This document shows positions 37,629-49,407 of a stretch of 64,000 nucleotides of DNA, piece by piece (position 1 is the first letter of the stretch; each line of letters begins with the position of its first letter). A program made the position numbers and the translations under genes. The notes under the pieces were generated by a model that searched no databases, was not told the origin of the DNA, and was given only the letters and a program-made list of their open reading frames with translations. This DNA comes from Choanephora cucurbitarum (taxonomy: Eukaryota; Mucoromycota; Mucoromycetes; Mucorales; Choanephoraceae), in NCBI GenBank assembly GCA_025331435.1, contig JAIWNI010000003.1:1-64000 (forward strand), written 5' to 3'.

Positions 37629-38279
37629 AAACCAGCTTGTCTAGATTCTTTCTCAATATTAAATTAATGTAGATCACTGTCCATTTAATTTTTCGCTTTA
37701 ATAAAGTCGTAAAGAGATCATGCAGACCATTAATACTAAACCAACACAAGTGCTTGTTGTATAAACAAATAATTAAATGTATGAAAAGACAGGTAAGAAG
37801 ATCACTCTAAATTGAGAAATATCGCTGACAAGTATACATATAGAAAAAAAAAAGCCAAAGAGCTTCTTGCTAATGTTGACTATTGAATTCATTTCTGTCT
37901 TGTGGCCAAGGCGATCTAGTTTCTCATTGTCAATTTGGGACACCTGTCATTCAAGTAGCCATTATGTCAGTCGGTGCCGGGTACTTTGGGTGTTCTCATT
38001 TCGTGCTTGCGAGCCAAAGCCCTGTGTAGTCAAATCTGCGTGCTTGAAGTTTAGAATAGTAAAAGCTGTCACTAGACTTTGTCAGAATCACTTTACACCT
38101 TTTGCTTCTTTATGATGCACTGTTTGGTTTTGATGAAACACTCATATCGCTTGAGCATTTACAATAGAGTCACATTGCTGTGTTGAAAGACATTATGTTT
38201 ATTGGTGTATGAAAGAAAAAAAAAAACTAGAAAAGAGCTTGAACCTAAAAGCTCTTTGGTGCATTTGAGAGAGTTGCTA

Positions 38280-38348
38280 CAATACTACCCCGCAATAACG
38301 GAATTTGGTATGAATAAAAAGTTTGTTCGTTATTGCGGGGTAGTACTG
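38280..38348. mobile_element. 69-bp palindromic MITE with TA target site
   Basis: Terminal inverted repeats CARTACTACCCCGCAATAACG at both ends (one mismatch over the first 20 bp) with a short AT-rich centre. The element is flanked by TA at 38278-38279 and 38349-38350. The TA duplication and the start CAGTACTACCCC with ...GCAATAACG are in the style of Tc1/mariner/pogo-class termini, so this is probably a minimal non-autonomous derivative. It has no coding capacity. Confidence 0.75.
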
Positions 38349-39462
38349 TAAGTGCCTTCCAACAACTTGATAAATAGCATGAGTTATCTACTTTAAATAA
38401 GGTAACCTTTTTTCTTTTGATGTTTGTATTTTGCCCGAATGTAAAGTAGTGTGCCTTTAGCAGATATTTTCTTTGTTGGATCGTCAATAAAGAGAAATTT
38501 AGGAATAGATTCATGTAAGATGATAGTGTTTTTAAAGGCGCATCTTCCCCAAAGCTATCACTTTTAGAGTGCTACCTTGACATACAAAGTAATTCTTTGT
38601 AGCAAGTTGTTCCAAACTGAAACCTTAAGTTGTTGATCTTTTTGGTCCTTCAACTTTTTTTTTTTGCATCATAAAACTGATGTATAGCAGAATAGCTTTC
38701 TTTGATGAAAGGCAACCTATCTTGTGCTTGATAGGTTTTATTGTTGGAAACATAAATTAAATTTATAAGTAGGAGAAGCAGACAGTAGAGAGCGCAAACT
38801 AGGTGGCAAAGCATCTAAGAAATCAATGGAAACAAGCACAGGCATCACTCCAATCGCCTTTCACAAACGAAAAATTCTGATTCCAAACAAGGTCGCAAAT
38901 GAGCTGATTTTCAGTCAAGATATTGTCTTTCCCTGACACTTTTTGTCACTTCTGGGCAGACAAACAAGTTAATGACCATAGACAAAACACAGCAAAGCAT
39001 CAGATCAGAAAGCTTTATGAGTATAGCCTGCCTTCACACTTGGCAACGCAGCTAGTCAAATGACTGATGTCATCGTAGATCAAAGTAAACTAGACAACTT
39101 ACTTTGCAATTCGTGTACTTCAATTGCATCTTTGTAGTGTAAACATGTCTGTGTCTTTGTTTTCTCTAAGGTATGAAAGAATCTCATATCTTTATTGAAA
39201 AAATGGCAGGTTTCTCGATCGCAATCAACTACAATGAGACATTTCTTGAGGACAGCCTTTGATTATCTTTTGTGAAATTTCCTGACAATGCCCAGCTGAT
39301 ATAGAGAGCACACTTGTCAAATGTATTCTTCAAATCCTGGTGTGACTCGATTATGAACCTTTTAAGAACGTTTAACATTTGAAAACTGACGATTAAAATA
39401 GCTCTTTATCTGTCAATTTATGATTTAAGTGTGATTTATTGTAATGCAAAACAAAAAGTATA

Positions 39463-39533
39463 CCTCTGTGGCTTAATTAGTATGATTTAAATTCCGGGTA
39501 CACAGGTTTGAATACACAGATCTTTTTTTTTTT
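39463..39533 (+). pseudogene. tRNA-like relic with A box, B box and T-run
   Basis: TGGCTTAATTAG resembles an A box, GGTTTGAATAC a B box, and a T-run starting at 39522 follows immediately. TCTGTG/CACAGA can pair as an acceptor-like stem, but the D, anticodon and T stems do not form. The anticodon region reads ATTCCGGG. Probably a decayed tRNA (Arg-like) or a fortuitous Pol III-like unit. Confidence 0.3.
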
Positions 39534-39644
39534 GGCCCGTATGCTTGTGACCGCTTCTCACTGTCAAAGTAAAGTTAAAAAACGAAAATTTTCTTTCCCT
39601 CTGTTTTTTTTTCTCTCTCTCTTAAGAAGTTCATACTCTATATC

Positions 39645-40538
39645 ATGGCCACAAACGAACAAAAGATTTGCAAGCAAGTTGAATTCTACTTTTCTGACTC
39701 CAACTTACCTTATGATAAGTTCTTGTGGACTCTTCGTGCCAATGCTGTCGAAGGCTGTAAGTTGAATTAAACAGTTATGCAAAAAAAAATTAAACTGACA
39801 CAACCATCAGGGATTCCTATCGAAACCATTGCTGGCTTCAAGAAGATGAAGATGATCACTGAAGACTTTGATGCTGTTGTCAAGGCTCTCAAAGAACACG
39901 AAAGCGAAATTTACGAAATTGACGCTGAAGGAAAGAACATTAGAAGAAAGTCTGAAGTTGTTCAGCAAGATCATGTTAGCCGTTCCATCTATGTGTCTGG
40001 CTTGCCTTTGGTTGATGTGGATGCTCAAGATCCCGTTGCCGAACTCTTCAAGTTGCAAGATAAGGTTGAAGATCTTTTCGGTGAACACGGTAAGGTCCTT
40101 TGTGTCCGTTTGAAGAAGAACATTGAACGTCCTAGAAAGTTCAAGGTAATTCAGAAAAAAAAAAAGATGGAGATTGTATGTTGATCAATTTCTCATTAGG
40201 GTTCTGCTTATATCGAATTCGAAAGCCCCGAGGTTGCTCAAAAGGTTGCCGAATTGAAGGAAGTTGAATTTGACGGCAACAAGCTCGAGATCATGTACAA
40301 ACCCAAGTACCACGAAATGAAGAGCGAACAATACAAGAATACTCCCGGAAAGAAAGCCAAAATCAGCTTCAACGCCTTCAGGTCTCAACACTTCGAACAA
40401 TCTAACAAGAGAAAGAACAACGGTGGTTTCAACAAGTCTTCCAAGAAGACAAAGACTGAAGAAAACAAGGAAGAGGAAAAGCCCCTTGAAGAAAAGAAGG
40501 AAGAAGAAAAGCCCCTCGAAGAAAAGAAGGAAGAATAA
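39645..40538 (+). CDS. LHP1: La (Lhp1-type) RNA-binding protein, 261 aa
   Basis: Three exons: 39645-39756, 39811-40145 and 40200-40538. The La motif opens with [20 protein letters not shown] and continues [16 protein letters not shown], with the W codon split by intron 1. An RRM follows ([10 protein letters not shown] as RNP2, GSAYIEFES as RNP1). The C-terminus is lysine-rich, ending in two copies of [11 protein letters not shown]. Genuine La binds the UUU-OH tail of Pol III transcripts, protecting and chaperoning pre-tRNAs and other small RNAs in the nucleus. Length is close to yeast Lhp1. Its 3' end faces the GATA-finger gene, 127 bp away. Confidence 0.92.
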
Positions 40539-40665
40539 GCCCTTCAACCAGAGATTCAACCTATTCTACATTGTACACACTACACGCACATTTTTGTTTT
40601 CTTTTTTACATATATTAAACTTTGCAATCCATTCATTTGTTTCAAACTCCCCTTTCTTTTATTTT

Positions 40666-42953
40666 TTATTGTTGAGGCAGAGTGACTAACCATCTTTGAA
40701 GAATACGTTTGACAACAGCACCACCACTAGGATCCAACTTTTCTAAAAATCGAATCTGAATAGGATGTTCCCTTGACACTGGTATCATTTGATCAAACGC
40801 ATGAATCGATTTAGCCTCCTGAGGCATCACCTTCATCTTGAGGACATCACGTAGACTCGGTTTCTCTCCTTCAATCACCACTTCGAAATCAGCATTCTGC
40901 AAGTCGTTTTTCTCAATCTCAATCGTGGCCGGATCAGATCCATCGCGAGAGAGACGGATGGAGAAATGGCTGTCGAGCAAGGTGATGCCACAGTTGGGAT
41001 GAGAGAACATGGCATAACCCATAAAGTCGATCGACAATGTCGGCAGAGGAATGCCTGCTGCATTGTAAAGTGAGAGAGGTGGAGGCTTTGTGTCTTGTTC
41101 CTGTTTGGCAGGAGACTCGTCTTCAGGTCGTGGAGTCAGTTCACATGGCGTGAGTAAGGGTTGCAAGGCATGGGTGGGTGACGGTGCCACGGGCACTGGA
41201 GGCATTGCTTCCACAGGCTGTTGTATGGCGATAGGTGCAATCGTCTTGGGTTTCTTTGGCTTGTCTTTAAGAGGTGTTTCTTGGAATAGCGTATGGGGTA
41301 TAGGGGAGAACATGTATCGGCCCTCGCGACTTCTTTGTTGTAATAACCGAGCTGCAAATGGACCCAGGGATTCTGGACTGAAGATGGTAGCTGGCCTGTC
41401 TATCTTTTTGTATTTCTTGACTTCCTTTTCTGACTTTTCAAGTTCGAGTGTTTCTGCTGTTCTCTCGCGCTCTCGTCTTTCGATCACCAGTTTTCTTTCT
41501 TCTTCAGCACTGATGGCTGGAGCATCCTTTAGGATCTCTCCTCGTCTCCATTGAATACCGCAACTGTTACAGAGTGTACCGTGTCCATCTGGACCAATTC
41601 GCCACATGACAGTTGTTCTTGAACTACAATAGGCACATTTATGTGAACCATCTTCTCTTGCATTTGTCAGCTTGTATTTTGGTACTTAAAAAAAAAAAAA
41701 AAGTGAGTTGAATGAAAGGTGTTACATTTCATAGTTTACATTCAGATTCAAACTTTTCATCGCGTTCTCGTTTGCCGAGTTTGATGGCATTCAGGATTTC
41801 ATTTCTCTTCTTCTCTGCCTGTACTGGGCCTGTAGCGATATCTGGAATGAAAGCGGCCTTTCTGACTAAATCCAACATCTCGATGCTCTGAGGATCCTCT
41901 TTGGGTAGATCGAATTGAATGTATGTGTGTTGAGGGAACAATTTCATCTTCTCCTTCATTCTCTTTCTCACTTTTTCCATGTCATCAACATACCCTTGAA
42001 GGGCCTGAACTGTTTCCTGGTTGGTGTTTGTTAGCTGGATAGTCACTGGCTCGTAGCATTCATGTTTCAATGTCCTGGCTTTTGCTTCTCGGGTTTCTGG
42101 TGGTTCTAGCTGTAAGAATTGTTTGATACAATCCAGTTGACTTGTCTGGCCATACTTTAGAATCTTCTCTTTTGCCGGTAAAAAAAAAGCCTCTGCAGGA
42201 TCAGAATCAAATGGAATGGTGAATGAGGCCAACATCTAAAGACACATTGGATCAGCTTCTCTCTCTTTAGTCTAAACAAAACATACATTGTACTCTGTTG
42301 AGGATAAAGGAATTGCTTCCACTATCGTCTCTTTTGGAAAGACAAATCGTTCGTTTGGAAATTCTCGTAATTCAAACACAATATCCAAATAAACCAACTT
42401 TTCTTCTTCTGGTTGATTTGTTTCCATCTGTCTATCTTCTTCTTTAGGCTCATGGTGTGGTTGTTCTTCTGATTCCAAAACAACAGGTAATAGTTCTGCA
42501 TCTGGAATGACTTGGGCTGTCTTCTTTTCTGGCACAGGCAATCCTTGCTTTTCGGCAATCGATCGCCAAGTCTCTGTACGTACTGCTTCATAAAAGATAG
42601 TCTGTTCAAAGAGATGTGCACCTATCTCGAGATCGCAAGTGCCCAAATAACGCATATGAGGCCACTTTTTTCGAGAACTTGTTGTTCGTTTTGGTTGTTG
42701 AACTGGGTCCATTTTGTATCTTGCAAAGACAGCATTGGTCCAGTTGAGACGTGATTGTAATAATGAGAGTAAAAGTGCACCACTACAGAACGAGAACATC
42801 AGTTTCTTTTTTTTTTTAAGAGGTTGCATCTAAGGTCTACTTTTACTTTTCGCAGCGATCGACTTGATTGGGTTTTGTGTCAGTAGGCACATCGTATCTT
42901 CTGACTGCATTCTCTATTCTCTTTTTGGCTGCAATAAGTCCAGAGGTAGACAT
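40666..42953 (-). CDS. GATA-type zinc-finger protein, 705 aa
   Basis: Four exons: 42953-42847, 42782-42287, 42235-41740 and 41684-40666. The first half has no motif I recognise (SRLNWTNAVFARYKMDP, then a long charged region). A single GATA-type finger lies near residues 383-408 (C383-x2-C386-x18-C405-x2-C408, with TTVMWRIGPDG and LCNSCGIQWRRGEI), followed by an R/E-rich helix, a proline-rich linker and a conserved-looking C-terminal domain. The layout, with a central finger and globular flanking domains, is unlike AreA-type nitrogen regulators and suggests a chromatin or general regulatory protein. The start is preceded by TTTTTTCAG, possibly a 5' UTR intron. Confidence 0.82.
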
Positions 42954-43041
42954 GTCTGAAAAAAAAAAAAGAAAAAAGAAAGCTTTTTTTTTTTATTTTA
43001 TAGGAAATGATGTTATTTACAAAAAAATAATAATAATGGAC

Positions 43042-43654
43042 TTATGGGAATGAATTGATAGGAAAAGGTTCATGGTGAAAGTAAGATTCATGGTGCTCAA
43101 CATTGTCTGTGCTTAAGAAACTTGAATGAGATAAGATATGAGTAGAAGTCCAGGACTGAAGAAATCCAAAAAACCGCCTCTGTTCTTCTTTTGTAGGTAT
43201 TCTATCAGATACTTCCTCCTTTTGAACAACTGGACTCAATCGCTTATTGGGCACCTTAGCCACTGATTTCTTTGAGGCGTGTGTATGCTTATGGAGTGGT
43301 GTTGGTTTCTTTGGATGGGTAGCAAGGGAGGTCTTTTTCTTTGTTTTGGGCACAAGTGCTTTTAATCGTTCAAGTTCATATTGCTTTTCTTGCCATCCCT
43401 CATCCTCTAACTCATTTGCCTTCTCTTCTGCTGAAAGTTGAATGCGATGGATAAGACAAGAATTTGACCAGACATTGCTGGTGTGGATATCGGTTGTAGG
43501 TTGTTCTGAGTGCTGATCTGTGGATGAAGAAAGTTTCTTTAAAGCTGTTTTTTTTATTATGTTAATCTTCTTGTCATTGAGTGATAGATCACTACCTACT
43601 TTGAGGTGGGTTGGAATAGGCAATCCGACTTGTTGCAAATGCAAAGGTAGACAT
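43042..43654 (-). CDS. Hypothetical basic protein, 185 aa
   Basis: Two exons, 43654-43600 and 43544-43042. Without splicing the long frame has no ATG; the intron GTAGGT...ACAG provides one and keeps frame (MSTFAFATSRIAYSNPPQ then TLKKLSSSTDQ). It contains an amphipathic helix (LSAEEKANELEDEGWQEKQY), a Lys-rich middle and a C-terminal RRFFGFLQSWTS. No family recognised. Its stop is only 88 bp upstream of the ATG of the next gene on the same strand. The N-terminus could be a weak mitochondrial targeting sequence, but this is speculative. Confidence 0.6.
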
Positions 43655-44009
43655 GCTTTCTCACTCTTTTTTTTTTTTTTAAGTATGTCTTGTTTAAATT
43701 AGCAACTTCTAGTCATCTTGTGATTATCAAAAAAAAAAAAAAAGTAAAGAAATTAAGTAGATGATAGATTTATTTTTCCCTAAAAAAAAAAAAAAGAAAG
43801 TTAAAGACGTCACTTTCAAATAGAACAAAAGACATTCCACTGTGTTCTTTTCTAATAAGATCCACTCTATCCTTCTTTTGTGTTCTTCTGACATCATGTT
43901 GTATCTTGTTAGTTGACAACTAAAAAATCGGACTTTCCCCCCCTCCCCCCTCTTTGACAGTTTTTTTTTTGGGTTAATTTTTCTTTCTTTTTCTTTTCTT
44001 TTCTAAACC
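43655..44009. other. Divergent intergenic region
   Basis: Divergent promoter between the orphan gene and PAM17. Poly(A) and poly(T) runs and a CCCCCCCTCCCCCC tract near 43940 stand out. Confidence 0.6.
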
Positions 44010-44645
44010 ATGACCTTGTCACCACTCAAGACTCAATTATTAAAGCAACCTTTTTTGGCAACACAAGTTCGTTTAGCCAGTCAAACATCAGTCAAAGGAC
44101 AAGACTTGCTTCCTACCTGGAACGATTACTTTAAGCTTCGAAAGAAGAGACGTGCATATGAAGTTGCTGCTTATTTGCCCAGTACAACAGCTCCTCTTGT
44201 GGGTGCATTTGGTTATTTTGCTCAAATGGAAGTCGATCCCTATACCAAGATTCTAGGTTTGGATCCCTTGATGGGTGCCATTCTCTGTACAGGTGCTGCA
44301 GTAAGTCATCTAATGTTTAAAATTTGATAGGATACTCATCTATTAAAAAAAAAAAAGGGTTTTGTTGGTTTCTTGATGAGTCCAAGTGTAGGCAATGTGT
44401 TCTTTAAGTTGTTTAATCGCAAGTATCTTAGAGTGATGGATCAACGTGATAAAGTATTCTATGAACACATCAAACAGAACCGTGCTCCTGCTCGTTTCAA
44501 CTCTATCCGTAGCCCTATTCCTGATTATTATGGTGAAAAGATCCATTCTGTTCAAGGCTATAGAGATTGGTTAAGAAAGCAACGTGAACATATCAGAAAG
44601 GGTACTTTTGGTGGTAATGTCAATGATAACCCTGATCTTCTTTAA
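44010..44645 (+). CDS. PAM17: Presequence translocase-associated motor subunit Pam17, 192 aa
   Basis: Two exons, 44010-44300 and 44358-44645. A mitochondrial presequence-like basic N-terminus is followed by the family signature TWNDYFKLRKKRRAYE, two hydrophobic segments (around residues 58-75 and 85-108) and the C-terminal block IPDYYGEKIHSVQGYRDWLRKQREHIRKG. Length fits Pam17, an inner-membrane matrix-facing protein of the TIM23 import motor that helps Pam18/Pam16 and Hsp70 pull in precursors. Convergent with the next gene, 23 bp between stops. Confidence 0.93.
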
Positions 44646-44668
44646 AGAATAAACGACAGGCTTTATTA

Positions 44669-45427
44669 TCAAACAGGACTAGGGTTTGCATAATTTGTAG
44701 GTTGATAGGTAGGATTATTGCCTTGTCCTACAAATGTACTTTGTGGAGTATCTGAGTCATTTAACTGAGTAGAATACCCTACAGCCTCTTCAAATGCTCT
44801 CTTTTGCATATTGGAAGGTGCCTCAATGGATTTGAGGAAATGAAGGACAACATAGGCTATACCACTTGCAGCCACCTATTTTTATGAGTACAATTATTCT
44901 ATTATAGAGCTATTCCTTACAATAACACCCGAGGCAATAGCAAGTGCACCATAGTTTAATGTGATACAACCAATGCTATTTGAAATAAAATGAGCCACTT
45001 GTTTCCATTGCTTGTTATACGCTTACAAGAGATAGACTATACAAAGAAAGTGAGTTAATCTATCATCTATGTGTTATTTCTATCACTTACATAAACCTCG
45101 ACCCATAAATGAGAACATGAAAGAAGCATATTGAGAGACAATAGCAGGCAATCTAAATTCAAATAAAGCTGTCATAATACCAAATAAACTAAATATATGA
45201 TCATAAGAAACACACACACACACACACACATTTAGATAGGGCTTTACATGACAAAGATACCCTGAATGAAATTAGGGAAACCTAACGAGAATTGGCCATA
45301 AGTAAAGCTATCAACCAGATGAATACACTCTACCTCCAGCAAAGCATGTCATCACACCTCCAATGATCATGAATGCAGCAACCACAATGTTGGCCACTCT
45401 AAAGATGACTGAATGACTTAAATTCAT
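44669..45427 (-). CDS. COPI-associated (TVP15-like) membrane protein, 165 aa, with 10-nt microexon
   Basis: Six exons: 45427-45334, 45281-45248, 45188-45091, 45036-45027 (10 nt), 44975-44921 and 44875-44669. The spliced protein reads MNLSHSVIFRVANIVVAAF, GGFPNFIQGIFVILFGIM, EFRLPAIVSQYASFMFSF, GRGLFYLFIGCITLNYGAL and a last TM, the pattern of the COPI-associated/TVP15 family: four TM segments in Golgi membranes with a cytoplasmic tail. The 10-nt exon supplies FYL plus part of F and is needed for frame. An upstream in-frame ATG at 45493 would add a Phe-rich extension that looks like leader; I prefer 45427. A (CA)10 tract lies in intron 2 (45211-45230). Confidence 0.87.
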
Positions 45428-46034
45428 ATTGAACACAAGAAAAAAAAAGAAAGCATCAGAATCTAGTATTGTTTTAGGGATTTTATTTTCCATTACGGTG
45501 AAATATGATTGTTGTCATTTTCCGTCCAAATGATATCTAGACGATTCTATTTCTGATAAAAGTGACGATAGATCAAACATTTGTGTGGCTTGTTTTAAAA
45601 GACATTGTATAAAGGCTTTCAACATAATTTTATTGAAAATTGTTACTTGATTTCTTTTCAGTCAGAAAAACTTAAGTTGAATACATTATGTATCTCGGTC
45701 TACAGACGGAAATACATTGATATTAGAGATGCCAGAATATGCAATTTAAGGTTCATCATTCAAAAAGAAATCAAGCAACACGAACACTAGTAAAAATAAC
45801 AGATCTCTTTTTTTAAACTTTTTTCTTTATTTCTTTTAATATAAAATAAAAAAGAAAAGAAAAAAGAAAGGAGATATCAGAAGAGATAATCTATAAAGAA
45901 ATAACTGTAAGTATAAGATTTAAAATAGATGAAAAGAAGGAAAAAAAGCCCATCAGACATCCAAGGAAGTGTTGTCCGACATTGAGAGGGTGTTCTGTAC
46001 TGATTAGTTATTCTCATAACTAAGGCAGTTCATA
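45428..46034. other. Intergenic, no supported gene
   Basis: AT-rich spacer. Short frames lack support. Confidence 0.5.
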
Positions 46035-46250
46035 CTAACCACGACGAAGTCTCTTCCAGTGAAAACTGCGAACACGGGATTTCATCATCACCTGAACTTT
46101 TCTTTTCCCTTTTTAAAAATTTACCTTTCTTTCAATTTTTCTTTCCAGGTCACAAGCCACCCATTCTTGAATTTTTTTTAAGAAAAAAAGACTATCAAAT
46201 AAAATAAGAGATAAGAATCCAATGATCATAATAATCATAAAGAGAGACAT
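46035..46250 (-). CDS. Candidate spliced microprotein, 60 aa, single TM segment
   Basis: Exon 46250-46125 encodes an N-terminal hydrophobic segment (MSLFMIIMIIGFLSLILFDS), then FFLKKIQEWVACDLERKIERK. A 33-nt GTAAAT...TTCAG intron leads to exon 46091-46035, which adds a very basic tail (VMMKSRVRSFHWKRLRRG) and a stop. The frame is kept exactly. A GTAAGT donor at 46423 and a CCCGCAG acceptor near 46310 would make a 5' UTR intron. The result looks like a short signal-anchored protein with a basic cytosolic or matrix tail. The intron is unusually short; unspliced, the frame ends after 45 residues. No family recognised. Confidence 0.4.
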
Positions 46251-47212
46251 GTCAAATAAATGTGGTCAGGAAGTTATACTGGCAAGTATCAACAGCACTC
46301 AGCGAAGCACTGCGGGTTATTTCACCATGGTCGATAAGATAAAATGAAGACAATGAAATTTTTTCATCTTCCCACATTTATACATTGACGCGTCTTATAA
46401 GAAAATAAAAATAGATAACTTACCAATAATGAGTTGTTTGTAAAGAAGAAGAAGAAGAAAAAAAAAGAATGGAAAGGAATGCATAGAAATAAGCTTATTT
46501 ATAAGTTTATAAATTAAGTAGCCGCTTGATATAATCATCTCAAAAAATTTTTCTTTTCTTTTCTGGCTCATTCTCTCTAAAACCAGTCACAACTAATGAG
46601 CCAATCAAATGATAACTGCAGAAGGACTGGTTATTTAGAAATAAATAGAATCCATGAGAGTGTATACTTAATTGATTTATAATGATTGTCTTGTATTGAT
46701 TTCGATGGATTTAACTATAACTTCCCTCCAAATCAAAAAAATCTTTTTTACTCTATGGATATCCTTCACTCAATTTTTTTTTTAAAAAGGAGAGAATATC
46801 CTCTAGAATAACATTCTTATAGCCTCAAGATGGCTGAGAATCAAATAATAAACTTTTATATCATTTCCAACTAACCTATGGTTCACCTATAGACACAGAA
46901 CAAGATTATAAAATAGGAAAATTCTCTTATCAAATCATGCGCCATCTATGTGTGTATGTGTGTGTGTACAGTTAAATCATAGTAATAATAATAATAATTT
47001 CTTAGGGGGGGAGGATTGCGTCAATTTCATTCATTGTCATATTTTTGATATAAATCTATCTGCATGAATTTCTCTGTAACCGTAGTCCATTATAATTTGG
47101 CTGGTAAAATGACACTGCACATGACATTTCAGTCCGCCCCCCCCCTTTTTTTATTATTATTATCTTTTCTCTCTCTCTCTCTCTCTTTTTCTTCTTTTCT
47201 CTCACCATCACC
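46251..47212. other. Divergent intergenic region
   Basis: No coding frame beyond the putative 5' UTR intron of the microprotein. A CCCCCCCCCC run near 47142 and a (CT)n tract at 47167-47187 precede the kinase start. Confidence 0.5.
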
Positions 47213-49407
47213 ATGTCACCAGAAAAAAGACTAGAACAAGTGGGAGATTATATCATTCAGAATAAAATTGGACAAGGCTCCTTTGCTACAGTCTATAAAG
47301 CGCAGCATAAAGTGAGTTTTTATTAGAGTCTGTTATCTACACTTTTTTTTTTTTTTTGCTTATCTTCTTTCTTATGATAGGATACACAACAAACAGTGGC
47401 CATCAAGAGTGTAAAACGATCTAAATTGACCAAAAAGTTATTAGAGAATCTTGAATCAGAAATATCCATTCTGACTTCTATTCGACATGAGAATATTGTG
47501 GGTCTAATTGAATGCCAGGTTAGATTCAGATGATACTTTTGTTATCAAGACTGACTTTGGTACAATAGAAAACAGAAACCAATATCTATCTAGTGATGGA
47601 GTTCTGTTCGTTAGGTGATCTATCACATTATATCAAAGAAAAGCGTCCTTCACAGCCCACCAAGGATTCTGCAGGTGGTTTAGAACAACCTGTGGTTCGA
47701 CATTTTCTAAGGCAATTAGGTAATCTTAACAGGTTGTCGATCTAACATGATAGTTAACTGTGTGAACATTTAGCCAATGCACTTCAATTCTTGAGATCAC
47801 AAAACTTGATTCATCGAGATATTAAACCACAAGTAAAAAGAGAGAAATGATTTAGATAGAGATAGTAAAACTCACCTTATGAAATTCTATATAGAATCTA
47901 TTGCTCACACCCGATAAAAATCCAAACAATTTACCTTTATTGAAAGTAGCTGATTTTGGATTTGCTCGTTTTTTACCGAATGCCAGTCTAGCCGATACCC
48001 TCTGTGGTTCACCACTCTATATGGGCCCTGAAATCCTATCGTACAAGAAATACGATGCCAAAGCAGATCTATGGAGTGTAGGTGCTGTTCTGTATGAGAT
48101 GGTGACTGGCAGACCTCCCTTTCGTGCATCCAATCATATTGAGTTACTGAAGAAGATTAAAGAAAATAAAGACCAGATTCATTTCCCAGATGAACGTCAT
48201 GCTGTTGTGATTGGCAGTGATCTCAAAGACCTGATTCGAAAGCTACTGAAGATGTATCCTGTTGAACGACTCTCGTTTGATGAATTCTTTCAACATCCTG
48301 CCATTCTCCAACGACGTACCAAATCTTCTGCCTATGAACCACCACCCTTTGTTCTATCTGATGCACCTGTTCAGAGACCTAAAAGAGAAGCAAAACCAGA
48401 GATAGAAGATGTACTTCAGGATTATGTGGTGCTTAACATTCGATCGATTGAGACCAACCGATTTGCAGATGAATTAAAGGCAACACCCTCTACGATGGCT
48501 ACTTCCCATGCTGTCAACATTCCTCGTTCTAACCGTATCTCTCCCTCACAATCACCTTTCTATCGTGAACGTAAATCAAGTACAGGATCTTCTTCAGCAG
48601 GATCTGCCCTTGCCAAGGCCTTGAGTATGGCTTCCATTCGACTGTTTGGTAGTATGCCATCCCCACCCAAAGACAATCATGCTCATCTGGCTGGATCACC
48701 TCATGGGTTTATGTCTCAACAGACATCCTCAGATCATCTAAGGAAAATTGAGCGTCTGTCCTGTATGGCTCATGCTGTTGCTCAATATGGTGATCAACGA
48801 TACAAACAACAAGAGGCGATGGAAGAAGTAGTGGCACTCTATGTGAAATCACTGGAATTGCTTGAGGATGGACTGGTGATTGCTCAACAGTATTGGCATC
48901 AACACATGATGGATGATGATGAAGAACGAAAGAGTCTGGCCAGTCCCTTGAATGATGTGGTGCAGTGGATGCGTGATAAATTCAATGAATGCCTGGATCG
49001 TGCTGAGTCTATCAAGGTGGATTCAGCCGATGTCTGTGTAGAGAAGTTGTTGTATGACCGTGCACTTGAGATGGTAAAGTGATATCTTTGTTCAATCCAT
49101 ATATACTTATCTACTTTCTATTTAGAGTCGTGCAGCTGCGGTCAATGAACTGGTAGGTGAACATATTACTGAGTGTGAACAGGATTATCAGACGGCGATT
49201 TGGATGTTGGAAGCCATCTTACAGGTCCGTCCAAAGACAGAGGCAACCATTGAGGCAGAAGATCAACGTATCATTCATCGATGTAAGTCAATTTTTTATA
49301 TGTTTATCATAAGCTTATTCTTTTCTGACATAGTGATTGACTCTATTCGTCATCGCATCACTGTTCTACGGAAAAAATTAAGTGCTTCTTCAGAGCGTGA
49401 TGTGTAA
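47213..49407 (+). CDS. ATG1: Atg1/ULK-type serine/threonine kinase, 618 aa
   Basis: Seven exons: 47213-47311, 47381-47518, 47569-47719, 47774-47832, 47895-49073, 49126-49282 and 49334-49407. The kinase domain is N-terminal: glycine loop GQGSFATV (residues 20-27), Lys42 in [19 protein letters not shown] (143-153), DFGFAR (169-174) and [13 protein letters not shown] Ser-rich disordered linker is followed by a C-terminal helical region ([31 protein letters not shown]) like the tandem MIT domain of Atg1 that binds Atg13. Atg1 starts autophagosome formation under TOR control. It is shorter than yeast Atg1 (about 900 aa), mainly in the linker, and may be one of several paralogues. Confidence 0.92.

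Larger units (their letters stand above)
37629..39644. other. Intergenic with hairpin MITE and tRNA-like relic
   Basis: No supported protein gene. Besides the features listed separately, a small hairpin AAAGAGCTT...AAGCTCTTT lies at 38232-38257, directly before the MITE. Confidence 0.6.

Noticed and set aside
45960..46330. Possible snoRNA/snRNA because of dense non-AT sequence and TGATGA boxes
   Set aside because: No paired C/D box arrangement or snRNA core could be matched; the minus-strand microprotein explains much of it.
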